From contig CM044518.1 of the NCBI GenBank assembly GCA_024364805.1, positions 74,071,323 to 74,095,945 on the forward strand: a stretch of 24,623 nt of DNA. Reading direction: 5' to 3'. The stretch is from Euprymna scolopes (Eukaryota; Mollusca; Cephalopoda; Sepiida; Sepiolidae). Made by a program: the position numbers and the translations under genes. Of this stretch, positions 1-9,225 are shown in pieces (within the stretch, counting starts at the first letter, position 1; each line of letters opens with the position of its first letter). The notes under the pieces were generated by a model, which had not been told where the DNA came from, ran no database searches, and was given only the letters and a program-made list of their open reading frames with translations.

Positions 1-1840
1 ACAAACACTTTCACTTTTATAGATATATAGATAGATTAATGTGATCTTTTGTGTACATAAAATGCGTTTCAAGAGGAATAACTCTGAATTACTAATTTTA
101 TTTAATCAAAAATATTTGGCGTTTTAATTATCTTAATACCAAAAATGTACACTTAATTGTATTATAAGTCATCCTGAGTATTTAGTTCAATTGGTTTGAT
201 ATTTTATTAGTTTTTGAATATTGGTCGGTCTCTTCAGATTATCATTTAACTGTTTATATTTCGCATCCCTGACAATTCCTTCATCTAAACGTTATCCCTC
301 TTTTGTTTCTACGATATTACGTTTCGATTTCACTTATCATTCTCATTTCTTAGGATTGGTTTGTTACTTAAAATTTATTTCCAAAGCGTTAATTTAATTA
401 CGATGGAGGAAATCTCCCTTTCATACTAGTTAATTTAATAATCCGAAATTAATATTGGATTTGTTGTTTTCATTATTAATCTCCGAAACCCTAAGTCCTG
501 TTAAAGGTAGGTAACTGCGGATTTCTAATTTTTCTTTTTTTTAAAGATTCAGAGCTTCTATGTTCTTCCAATCATTTGTTTTTACGGGACTAATAAAAGA
601 TAAAACCACATCTACTCTATACAGATCGAATTACTATTCGTTTTCAATATTATCCACTCATAACAACTACCTAAAGCATATTTTTTTACTATTGACTTTA
701 CCGAGGTTTGATCTTAATGTCCATATCTATTATTAAGGTTTAAGTTATTACTATCCTTCATATTTTGTCCAGCCGTTTAATTTACCTTAAGAAAAGTTTA
801 ATACATACGCAGTTATTAAACAATGTCACCTTTCGAGTTTTCATAGCAAAATTTGTGTGTTCTTCCTACACTTTACTGAAGGTGTCTAGTGATGATTTTA
901 TGCTAACCAGGTTTTAGTCGCGAGTTTACGAATTGATTTCTGTGAAGACAAATTTGTATGGTATCCAATTTTTATTTAAAATTTCTTTTTTAGAATTCAC
1001 TATGTAATATGCTTAAAGTAAGAATAGAATACGCTTTTTGGATTTACTAGGTGGGAATCTTTTACCCTTATCCACTATTTTATTTAAAATTCTTTATTAT
1101 TTCTGCGTAGTTCTCTGACCCAATCCCCTAAAGTAGTTGTGTTTTTCTTTTAGATTTTAATAATTATTATTCTCACTTACATTATTATTTCTATCACTAC
1201 TAGGTTCTTTCTCAGGTCTGGTTTTAAATGAGGCTACGTGGCTGTTGAATATGTCCTTGAAGAAGTATACTTATACTGTTATTCGCCTTAATCTTACATT
1301 TGTATACAACTTCTGAAATCAAGTAGTTACCCCCATGGACATTCGCTCGGTACCCTACAATTGCATTTTCTCCCAGACGAGTGAAGTCAATTTGCACAAT
1401 TTGTGAGAAAAAGAAAGAAGTTGGGGATAGGGAACGACGTTCACTGTCCTAGTTAGTAAACAAGGCAAATCACAGGGTGACCAATGGGTTTCTATTATTG
1501 ATTTATAACGAAAAGTGTAATACTCTGAGTTTACATCCCCCAAAACGACGTAGGGACAAACCAAGCCTTTTAGCTGCATAGAACTACAATTAGCGGAGGA
1601 CAAAGGAGGATACCATACAGAGAATTAGACGTTATGTCTATTTATTTCTTTTTCTGAGCTTTACATTAATATTTTTCTTTTGAATTCTTTCTTGTTTTGT
1701 TGGAAATGTGTGCAAAAATGAAACAGAATGTGGTGCTTACGTCTTGTGAGAAAATTTTAGGGGGAATGATGATTAATATTTACGGTCAAAAATGGGAGTA
1801 AAAGGATGATAGAAGATGATTACAAATCTATATATAAGGT
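1..1840. other. AT-rich DNA, no gene seen
   Basis: No open frame here resembles a known protein family, and I see no RNA gene, terminal repeat or long microsatellite. An 82-codon open frame on the minus strand (1355-1603) is rich in Leu, Cys and Ser with no motif I know, and it has no splice or start context that stands out. I treat it as chance. Ancient repeats too decayed to recognise may be present. Confidence 0.5.
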
Positions 1841-2054
1841 TCAGTCATTCTCCAGTGGGCTAAGTCCAAATTGTGTCATCAAGAAGACCATGCCATCATG
1901 TTTTTGCCTCCATCCAACATAAGATAATTTTTTGTTGGGCGGGTCGCTTAAAAGCATTTCGTTTTGTAACTCAGATCGTTGCCTGCTCACTTTAAAATAT
2001 CGCCCGTCAACTCTTTTTTGAAGTATAAAACTTGAGTTGTTCAACGTTTGTTTT
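1841..2054 (-). other. unassigned short open frame, possible relic exon or transposon fragment
   Basis: About 70 codons are open on the minus strand between an in-frame TGA just upstream and a stop at 1841. The residues look less biased than the chance frames around them: a Lys/Arg-rich start, then the segments DGRYFKVSRQRSEL and LSYVGWRQKHDGMVFL, and mixed polar and hydrophobic content with no simple repeat. There is no good ATG at the start, and the pyrimidine tract before it is weak, so neither a start codon nor a clear splice acceptor supports it. I do not recognise the family. It could be a decayed transposase fragment, an old exon or chance. Confidence 0.15.
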
Positions 2055-2122
2055 CATAAAACCTTCTGCCCTTTATTTTTCATTCACATAGAAAATATGT
2101 GACAATATATTTTGTTTTGAGG

Positions 2123-2138
2123 ATTCAGTTAACTGAAT
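2123..2138. repeat. perfect 16-bp palindrome
   Basis: The sequence ATTCAGTTAACTGAAT equals its own reverse complement, and a further ACTGAAT follows about ten bases downstream. It lies in AT-rich DNA upstream (in minus-strand sense) of the short open frame at 1841-2054. No element boundary can be tied to it. It may be a chance palindrome. Confidence 0.5.
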
Positions 2139-2477
2139 GAAAATAACTGAATAAAAATAAATTACGATTTGTTATTGTCTAAAACTGCAAGTGCACATTT
2201 TTGTAATTGATTGCACAATTTGTTGCAATGGCGGCTTGATACTCCACAACGTTATTCTGCAATTCGGATAATAAAAAAAACTGTATGTTTTAAAGGAACT
2301 AAAGTTGTACATTTCACTAAGGGATCAGTAAGGCGTCGAAATTTGAGGGTGAATATAGGTATTTGACTGCGAGCGAATCGTCGCATGTCATTTTTGATAA
2401 AAACAACATAAGAATAAACTAAAATTGTTTTCGAAGGTTTGTATATGGTCGTAAATAAATAGAGAAAAAAGAACTTT

Positions 2478-2600
2478 ATTGTATATATGTACATATATAT
2501 ATACATATATTTACACACATCTCTATATATACATACACACATATATACATGTACATATATATACACACATATATATATATACACCTACATAGATACATGT
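2478..2600. repeat. degenerate (TA)n / TACA microsatellite
   Basis: Alternating TA, CATA and ACAC blocks run for about 120 bp. Read on the minus strand they give a long Tyr/Ile/Val open frame, which is an artefact of the repeat. The stretch 2040-2477 before it holds no recognisable gene. Confidence 0.85.
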
Positions 2601-3643
2601 GCATATAAAGGGAGAGAAAGGACATAGTAGCACGTGAGGAATTAAAGTTTATCGCTTCGCATGCTATTTGATAAATAGAAGGCTATTCGTTAAATGGAAG
2701 GCGAGAAGCTGTCTGTCACCGCATCGTTGTAAATGCACATGAGACTTAAAAGATATACACTTACTGTCATCAATATGGTAGTCCTGCTTCTAATGAATAT
2801 GGAAGCTAATATACCGGAGAAATACCTACCCCAAGACACGCAACATTAATTACCGAAACAGAACATGCTTTATCTCCATTTACAAATATAAAAACATTGT
2901 ATATAATATACAAAGTGTTTCTTAAATACTTAATCAAATGCTAACCAAAGTCTATTTGATTCGAAATTTACAATTAGCGATTAACTTATTTAGGATTTAA
3001 CTATTGATATTTTTAACCAAGTTATGAAAACTTATCAAGAGGAAGGGTTAAGACAAAATTGAAATTGAAGAAATAACGGTTAATTCTTGTATAATGATTA
3101 TGGATCAAATTCACTGCACGTCTAATATACGTGAATCTTCATAATATCAGCTAAAACACGTACAATCGTTGTGGGAGAATAAAATTAAAAATGTTTTAAA
3201 ATTATATTTTACATTTATATTGTTTGTATTTTACCACCTTGCATTAAACATAATTTAAATAGATATGGCTGAGAGTAAGATCACTTAAATCTAAGATATG
3301 TTTTCTAAAATACATAATTATACAAAAATTAATTTTTGTTTTTATAAGTTTTATACTAAGTTGTCATATCTCATCAAGGTATAAAGGATTTTTGAATAGA
3401 AGGGCTAAATAGGTGTCAGGTGGACAGAATTTTATTATTTAAGAGGACGATTCAAAAGAAATTTGTTAACCTAGTTTTGAAAACAGACATGTCATAGTTA
3501 GCTCTGAAGCAGTCCAATTTTATTGTGTTCCACGACAATGAAATGCTAAGAAAAAAATTTTTCATGGAAGATATGTTAAGTTTTAGGTAGAGGAAGAAAG
3601 TGAGACTACATAAAAATATATAAACATATACACTGACCTAACA

Positions 3644-3648
<5 letters not shown>
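2601..3648. other. AT-rich DNA, no gene seen
   Basis: Stops are dense in all frames, and I see no conserved motif, RNA gene or repeat boundary in this kilobase. Confidence 0.5.

Positions 3649-3697
<49 letters not shown>
3649..3697. repeat. (TA)n microsatellite
   Basis: An uninterrupted TA dinucleotide run of about 49 bp, followed by unique AT-rich sequence. Confidence 0.95.
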
Positions 3698-3699
<2 letters not shown>

Positions 3700-4205
3700 C
3701 GATTATATTATGTGTCAACATAAACTAATCTAAAGAGATATAATGTTTTATACATCGATTTTCAGTATTTTAAGTGATCAATACATCAGTAAATCTGAAT
3801 AGTAAATTATGATATTTATGGAAATTAAGCTGCGAGAAAACTTTGGCGTTTCATCCGCATACAACAACGTTAGAGTAAAATTCATATAATTCGTGTTAAA
3901 CTATAAACCAATCAGATTAATCGTTATTTTGTACTGAATGCTAAAGTTTCCATGGAAATATTTCTCTTAAACAAAGTTTCGAATAACTTTTATCCACATT
4001 TGTTTTCTTTTAGGAAAACATACTCATTTGTTTTTAAATATAGGGGATGACTCTATAACTTTATTTGGACACGTGCTTGATTTGAGTTTTTCTTATTTCA
4101 TTTCTATTTATGGGGTTTGTTTAGCATACTTTTTATATTTTTAAATTGTATTTTGTTGTATACTGTGATGCAAAAATAAAATAATGTTGTCTTCTATTGT
4201 GATGC
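3698..4205. other. AT-rich DNA, no gene seen
   Basis: No recognisable coding. The last part may belong to the decayed LINE that becomes recognisable at 4206, but nothing in the translation supports extending it. Confidence 0.45.
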
Positions 4206-4493
4206 TAAACTGAAGAAACTGGGGGCAGAAATGAGAAAACTATCATCGGACCAATTATCATAGGTACCGTTGCCCAATTCCAGATAATCTTGCTAATCAG
4301 TTGAACTCCTTGCGAATAAAATACAACATCAACATCCTCCAGAAAATTGTTCTGCTTGGAACAGTAAGCATCCTACGCAAGGTGGTTTCCATCGAATTGA
4401 CTCTTTGGCTATGCTCACTAGCTTTGGTTTAAAAGCTCGCTCTTGAGTAAGAAAAAAAATGGTTAACACATCACAACACCGTAAAGTTAACGA
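4206..4493 (+). pseudogene. LINE-like reverse-transcriptase ORF, C-terminal end with 3' UTR
   Basis: This is the tail of a reverse-transcriptase polyprotein of the LINE type. One frame gives KLKKLGAEMRKL (from about 4209). A second gives TIIGPIIIGTVAQ (about 4239-4277). A third, open from about 4280 to TAA at 4430-4432, contains LQKIVLLGTVSILRKV. The family pattern, as I recall it from invertebrate retroelement ORFs, is 'PIVVGALGTV', a spacer, then 'LQKxALLGTARILRKVL' close to the stop, and order and spacing agree. At least two frame changes separate the pieces, so it is dead. About 60 bp of 3' UTR follow, then an (AAT)n tract placed where a LINE tail would be. The 5' part, including the catalytic RT domain, is absent, as expected from 5' truncation. 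The clade is not determinable from so little sequence. Confidence 0.55.
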
Positions 4494-4495
4494 AC

Positions 4496-4546
<51 letters not shown>

Positions 4547-4577
4547 TAATAACAACAACAACAACAACAACAACAAC
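4494..4577 (+). repeat. (AAT)n / (AAC)n tract, probable LINE tail
   Basis: About 18 ATA/AAT units are followed by TGATAATAAC and then roughly nine AAC units. Its position directly after the LINE-like 3' UTR suggests it is the element's simple-repeat tail, later expanded. Alternatively it is an independent microsatellite. Confidence 0.8.
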
Positions 4578-6078
4578 ACAAAAATTCTCTTAGGACGAGA
4601 CAGAAAAAGAGTAATGTCCTAGACACGCTTTCGCCACTAATCAAGTTTTTCGATTGTTTATAAGGATTTTGACGTCAGATGGAAAATAGCAGAGACAGTG
4701 AAACGCAAAGGCAAAACGCAATGATAAAACCATTTATGTTTCGTTTTATTTACGTTTTATTGTTTTATGTCCTGTCCTCGATCTGAGGAGAATGAATTTT
4801 TTTCGACTGATGCGATTTTAATCAAATAATTCTTTTCGGATGAGCGAAAATGAGATTCTTCGCAGTAAAAATTGCAAATTACAAAGAAAAAGAAAAACTG
4901 GACAAAAATTGGTGATCATTTCCAGTGAATTTAATATCGGCATGTAACTCACCTACTTAAAACTAAATATATATAATTTTAAACTGAAGCTAATTTTGTC
5001 AAAAATACCAAGGTTAGTATAGCAGCAGGTTTAGTGCTGAGTTATAAAGATTAAACTGTTTATTAAAAATTCGAATAAAATGTGTGCATATAAATATATA
5101 ATTTTAAAATGATGACATTAAGAACGTTTTTGAGTTAGAATCAATCTTGCAGTACATATTAATATGTAAAAATATACTTTATTAGTGTTTTAAGCTTGAT
5201 CGATAAAAGAAAGCATTGGTCAGAATTTATGTTGTGGAAATCACGCTTCTTATAGTATATTAATACATTTCAATGGTACCTCATTAAATATTATTTTTAA
5301 AAATTACAAGATAGCACAATTTTATCGTATATACGCAGATTTTTATCGCATTATCGTTGAACTCATTGTTTTGTCAAAACAGATACTACACTTTAACTTT
5401 GATATGTCTAATATAAATAAAAGTAGTACTGTAATTATCTGAACTATTGACAATAGTGTCTCAAGTGTGTATTTTATAATACGATTTACTTATAATACAT
5501 TTTATTGCGTTTGCTCGCAAACAGTTTAAATTGTGGTATTAGTAACGACTAATGAAGAAATTTTACGAATAAATTATGTTTATTTTGTAAGTGAATAAAT
5601 CATTTAAGACTGAGGCAAAATTTTATGTCAATAAATAGTTTGTTCCTTTAAGTGTACATACTAATCTTATTAAGCCTCTTATAACGCTTTAGCATTATTT
5701 TAAAATGAGCATTTAGAAAATGAAAACAGCTGTGAGGCACCTGAAATTGCGTGTGAAATATCAGCATTTGGTTGTTAGTCACGGAAAAAAGCATCTACAC
5801 ACTTACGAAAATTATTTGTTATAACACTCTCAAAGCATAAATTTTTAAAAGTGTAAAATGAAACGATAACTTGATAAGAAACGCCATTGTAACTGAGTAG
5901 ATTTGATAAAGTAGACTTTTTTAATGTCATCTATAATTTCTGAATGTGCATCATGAGATCAGATTAATCACATCAAGTGCTGTTGGCTACAGTGCGCATA
6001 ACGGTCGCTATATTTAACATTCACTTTTATTTGTCAGTATACAGCGAGTTTATTTTTCCTTATATGTACATTTGAACA
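4578..6078. other. AT-rich DNA, no gene seen
   Basis: No gene, RNA or repeat structure is recognised in this 1.5 kb. A single TGACGTCA octamer (4670-4677) is present but has no promoter context. Confidence 0.5.
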
Positions 6079-6245
6079 TGTACTATTAGTTTAATTTATT
6101 TATTGCCGACTATTATTCTCATCTTTATTAGTTGTTGATTCACGACGTTTCGGCCAACTATTCCTCTAGCCTTCGTCAGGTGGTAACCGCGACGGATAGG
6201 AACTTCGAATATCCTAACTACATTCTCAGCAATCACTGCCATCCG
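6079..6245 (-). mobile_element. inverted partial SINE copy (left arm of foldback)
   Basis: This segment is the reverse complement of about 6393-6570 with only scattered mismatches and a few small indels. It corresponds to the 3' half of the SINE described at 6250-6570, so it is a second, 5'-truncated copy in opposite orientation. The minus strand shows CTGACGA (6173-6179), a stem formed by GGCTA and TGGCC, then GAAAC (6147-6151), as in the right arm. The two arms are separated by about 150 bp, giving a hairpin-forming unit close to 490 bp. Confidence 0.75.
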
Positions 6246-6249
6246 TAGT

Positions 6250-6570
6250 TCAGGGCCCGTGGCGCAGTTGACAGAGACGTTGAATCTATACTGTTCCAGA
6301 TGAGCATTTTCTGAAGATAGCGGTTTCAATCCTACCCAAAGCCGGCCAGAGGCTTACTTGGCCAAAAACGTGGTGAGACGACAACAACTAAGGATGGCAG
6401 TGATTGCTGAGAATGCAGTTAGGAGATTCGAAGTTCCTATCCGTCGCGGTTACCACCTGACGAAGGCCAGAGGAATAGTTGGCCGAAACGACGTGAAACA
6501 ACAATTAATAAGAGATAATAATTAAGATGAGAATAATAGTCCGCAATAAATAAATTAATATAAATAATAC
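6250..6570 (+). mobile_element. tRNA-derived SINE
   Basis: A Pol III-type head is visible: an A-box-like TGGCGCAGTTG at 6260-6270 and a B-box-like GGTTTCAATCC at 6322-6332, one change from the GGTTCAATCC form. The spacing of about 51 bp between boxes is long but possible for a tRNA with a long variable arm. The body follows, then an AATAAATAAATTAA-type tail (6544-6570). The body holds two related hairpins: GGCCAGAGG...TTGGCC at 6344-6363 and again at 6465-6484. Several tRNA-derived SINE families are known from octopuses (OR1, OR2 and others); I cannot say which this is. SINEs are non-coding and depend on LINE machinery. The open frame on the minus strand at 6096-6329 is a by-product of this element. 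Confidence 0.6.
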
Positions 6571-6915
6571 TCATCTCAATAATGAATTCCAATTAGTCAT
6601 ATTGCCGGTAATTATATTGAATGGAATAATAAATGGCGCCATGTTTAAATTTCAATTCATTTTGGTTTAGCCTTCAGCAATTCCATTATATCTAAATAAA
6701 ATTTTAGCCAACTAAGCAATGAACCGTACAATGAAAGAAATATAAGCTCCAAGGAGAGATTTCTATACACCGTATATGCACCTAATCGTTTTTAATAGTT
6801 TACTATGTTATCTTCTAATCTTTCTTTCAAAATATAATGTAAGAATTGAAATTATTATTTTATATTTTAGTGCATATCTGAAAACTGTTAAATCTCTTTG
6901 TTTTAAATATTTAAT

Positions 6916-6918
<3 letters not shown>
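6571..6918. other. AT-rich DNA, no gene seen
   Basis: No recognisable gene. At 6869-6887 it holds the first copy of a 19-bp exact direct repeat, agtgcatatctgaaaactg, whose partner lies at 7121-7139. Confidence 0.5.
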
Positions 6919-6969
<51 letters not shown>

Positions 6970-7145
6970 GATTAAATGACTTACTGACTAGATGGGTTTC
7001 TAACGAATGATAAAAAATATTTTTGTATAGTTTTAAAGATTAAAAACTTCTAAGACTATATATAAATATGACATTAGTAATCTATTCTGTTAGTGAAATA
7101 ATTAAAATTCAGTTTTCACCAGTGCATATCTGAAAACTGGTAAAT
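6869..7145. repeat. 19-bp direct repeat pair flanking about 230 bp
   Basis: The sequence agtgcatatctgaaaactg occurs at 6869-6887 and 7121-7139, and the next six bases match at five positions. The right copy is also part of an inverted repeat: CAGTTTTC at 7110-7117 pairs with GAAAACTG at 7132-7139. The pair lies just beyond the stop codon of the Helitron helicase relic (minus-strand sense), so it may be a duplicated piece of that element's 3' flank. A local duplication unrelated to the element is equally possible. Confidence 0.6.
6919..6967. repeat. (TA)n microsatellite
   Basis: An uninterrupted run of about 48 bp. The plus-strand open frame across it (6776-6979) ends in a Tyr-Ile run and is not a gene. 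Confidence 0.95.
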
Positions 7146-7157
7146 TAACCTGTAGCA

Positions 7158-7712
7158 TTAATTTTGAAGAGACTCTACATAAACAACATTTTTGTGTGAC
7201 CTCTCTTACAGGTGTGTAAATGTAGAGGTTTTCGGGACTTCCAATAAGTGAGCAACCACATACAGCTGGCCAAGAGAAAAGCAAGGTGTCATAAGATTAA
7301 GTTCAACAACTTTTAAGCTTTGTCCTTGAGCATTATTTATAGACATGGCTAAACTAATTTTTATTGGAAATTGTAAAGGCTTGAACTGAAATGGCATGTC
7401 CGAAGGAATAAGAGGAATCCGAGGAAGTAACAGTTTCACCCTTAAAATGTCCAGTTATTATAATGGCTTCCAAAACATTAGTTTTCAAAGATTTTATTGC
7501 TAACCATGTACCATTGCACAATTTAGGTAGATCAATATTTCTTAATAATATAACTGGGGCTCCTTCCTTCAATATCAGGTTATGACGTGGCATTCCAGGC
7601 GGTTGTAGTGAATTAAGAAATTCTACATGAAATTCTGCTGTCTGATCCTCATCAATAACACAATCAATGGATTGATAATAATGCTCTAAACCCGCAACGC
7701 TTGCAAAAGATC
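7158..7712 (-). pseudogene. Helitron PIF1-like helicase, decayed C-terminal end
   Basis: Helitrons are rolling-circle DNA transposons whose RepHel protein ends in a PIF1-family helicase. Reading the minus strand down from 7712: GLEHYYQSIDCVIDEDQ, then EFLNSLQPPGMPRHNLILK, then EGAPVILLRNIDLPKLCNGT and FKGET. After a frameshift near 7430 come LPRIPLIPSDMPFQFKPLQF and the SF1B helicase motif AMSINNAQGQSLKV, then CFSLGQLYV. After a second near 7265 comes CSLIGSPENLYIYTP. After a third near 7180 comes NVVYVESLQN with TAA at 7158-7160. Order and spacing match the family well. Homology starts abruptly at about 7710, so the Walker motifs and the Rep nuclease are missing. It is a dead fragment. No Helitron 3' end with a good hairpin is seen downstream; a CTAGT lies at about 6984-6988 on the minus strand, but without a hairpin. 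Confidence 0.9.
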
Positions 7713-7845
7713 ATAATTATGTTACCAATGAAAACAATGTAAACATTTAAAAAATAATTTTAAACAATGAATATTTTTTTTAATGATAAACAACATTAAT
7801 ATGAATAGAAATATAAAATTATCAGAATATATAAAAAATTAAACA

Positions 7846-8165
7846 ATATGAATATAACTTTTCATAGTTATGAAAATTATGAAACTATGAAAACTTTTTA
7901 AACCAATATAAAAATAGAACTTTTATAATTTTAAACTATGAAAACATTTAAGCTTACGTTTAAACAATACAAATAGAACTTTTATAATTTTCACAATGTA
8001 AAAAGATTAGTGATTCAAAATTGAATCACGTGTTTATTATTAAATCACGTAAGTTATAAACGATACAAATTAATATTATACACGTGTATGCTATTGCGAC
8101 TTTTAATAATTTTAACATGTATTCTCTTTCGATTATTTTTAAATTTATTAATTTTCACGTGTATT
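7846..8165. repeat. AT-rich minisatellite, about 58-bp units plus a 40-bp repeat
   Basis: Three adjacent units begin near 7846, 7903 and 7962. Each has a form of 'AACAATA..AATATAGAACTTTTATAATTTT' followed by 'CTATGAAAAC' or similar. Further right, TGTATTCTCTTTC occurs near 8118 and again near 8158. Between them lies a hairpin, TGATTCAA AA TTGAATCA (8011-8028). The gap 7713-7845 holds nothing recognisable. Confidence 0.55.
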
Positions 8166-8356
8166 CTCTTTCACAACTATGACCACCACTTTTCACATAA
8201 AAATTATACTGTTTAATAATCAGAAAACTATTTGTGTAAATTAACACGCGATATTCGTTTTTAGTATACCAGAAAACCAGTAAAACTAGTCAATTTAAAG
8301 TAAACGGTTAAGGTGAAAACCAAGTAAAAATTTACCGTTAAAAATTATAAAAAGTT

Positions 8357-8550
8357 CGGGACTTATGCATTTTATGTGCCGTGCTAAAATAAAGTTATTG
8401 TTTTGAAAACCATTTTTGACATGGGGAGTGGTTTGGAAGTATTCTTTGCTTCGCCTAAAAATTTAATAAAACAAGGATATTGTGAAACTGCAATTTAACC
8501 GGAAAAAAACTATTTTAAAATAGACCAGTACCAAAAATGCATAATCATCA
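8357..8550 (+). repeat. unclassified diverged repeat, copy 1
   Basis: First of four related segments. The shared pattern is 'ACTTATGCA', a spacer, 'CGTGCTAAAATAA', 'ACCATTTTTGACATGGGGAG', 'CCTAAAAATTTAATAAAA' and, in copies 1 and 2 only, a further tail with 'GGAAA' and 'AAAAATGCAT/TAAGTGCAT'. No coding potential, tRNA boxes or terminal repeats were seen, so the class is unknown. Orientation is nominal. Confidence 0.5.
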
Positions 8551-8707
8551 AACTTCTAGTTACATTGTTAACTAAAAATAAAAAATACAAAAAGTTCTGT
8601 TTATATTGTTTAAAATAACAAAAGAAGATGTATACTGATTAAAAGAAAAAGATTTGTATTGTTTAAAAAAGTGTTTATTTTTAAAAGTTGTTTTCATATT
8701 GTTTATT

Positions 8708-8908
8708 TGGTATTCATGCACTTATTGATCCGTGCTGAAATAATAACGTTATTATTTAAAAAGACATTCTTAATATGGGGAGGGGAGGGTGTTTTGTACC
8801 TATTCTGTACTTTAACCTTATAATTGAATAAAAGAACATAGCATAAAACTTTAATTAAACTTGGAAATACGATTTAAAAAATAGCGCGGATCAGTAAGTG
8901 CATTACTA
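8708..8908 (+). repeat. unclassified diverged repeat, copy 2
   Basis: Matches copy 1 along nearly its full length, offset by about 349 bp. Key blocks are CATGCACTTATTGATCCGTG, CTGAAATAATAACGTTATTA, 'GACATTCTTAATATGGGGAG', 'TGTACTTTAACC', then 'TTGAATAAAAG'. It has extra G residues after GGGGAG compared with copy 1. Confidence 0.5.
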
Positions 8909-9077
8909 CTGTTTTTTTTTTTTGCTTACTTAAAACTCACCTTCTGAAATACCGACGGCATTGTTTATATATTGTTGGTATAGTAACATAACAGAGATTA
9001 GGGAGTTTGGTTCATTTTAATTGATAAAGGGTTCGAGATTATTTTGCCACCTAAAGTCCCGTCTTGACAGAATTTTT

Positions 9078-9225
9078 GGTACTTGTGCAGGGCACGAATC
9101 ATGCTGAAATAATCACGTTATCATTTAGAAAGCCATTCTTAACATGGGGAGGGGGCTTGCAAACTATTTTGCACTTTCACCTAGCAGTTTAATGAAAAAA
9201 GAGAAATTATTTCAAGAAAAAGGAA
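9078..9225 (+). repeat. unclassified diverged repeat, copy 3
   Basis: Core blocks are TACTTGTGCAGGGCACGAAT, CATGCTGAAATAATCACGTT, 'TTTAGAAAGCCATTCTTAAC', 'ATGGGGAGGGGG', 'TTTGCACTTTCACCTAGCAG', then 'TTTAATGAAAAAAG'. It lacks the distal part shared by copies 1 and 2. Confidence 0.5.

Noticed and set aside
2252-2584. 110-codon minus-strand frame
   Set aside because: The N-terminal half is the translated TA/CATA microsatellite; the rest has no family match and no splice support.
4670-4677. TGACGTCA, a perfect CRE octamer
   Set aside because: A single octamer without TATA, initiator or nearby gene has little weight.
6096-6329. 77-codon minus-strand frame
   Set aside because: It lies across the inverted SINE copy and the SINE head; it is a by-product of the repeat.
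6250-6340. Possible functional tRNA gene
   Set aside because: A-box- and B-box-like words are present, but the spacing is long, the B box is altered and no cloverleaf or acceptor stem forms; it fits a SINE head better.
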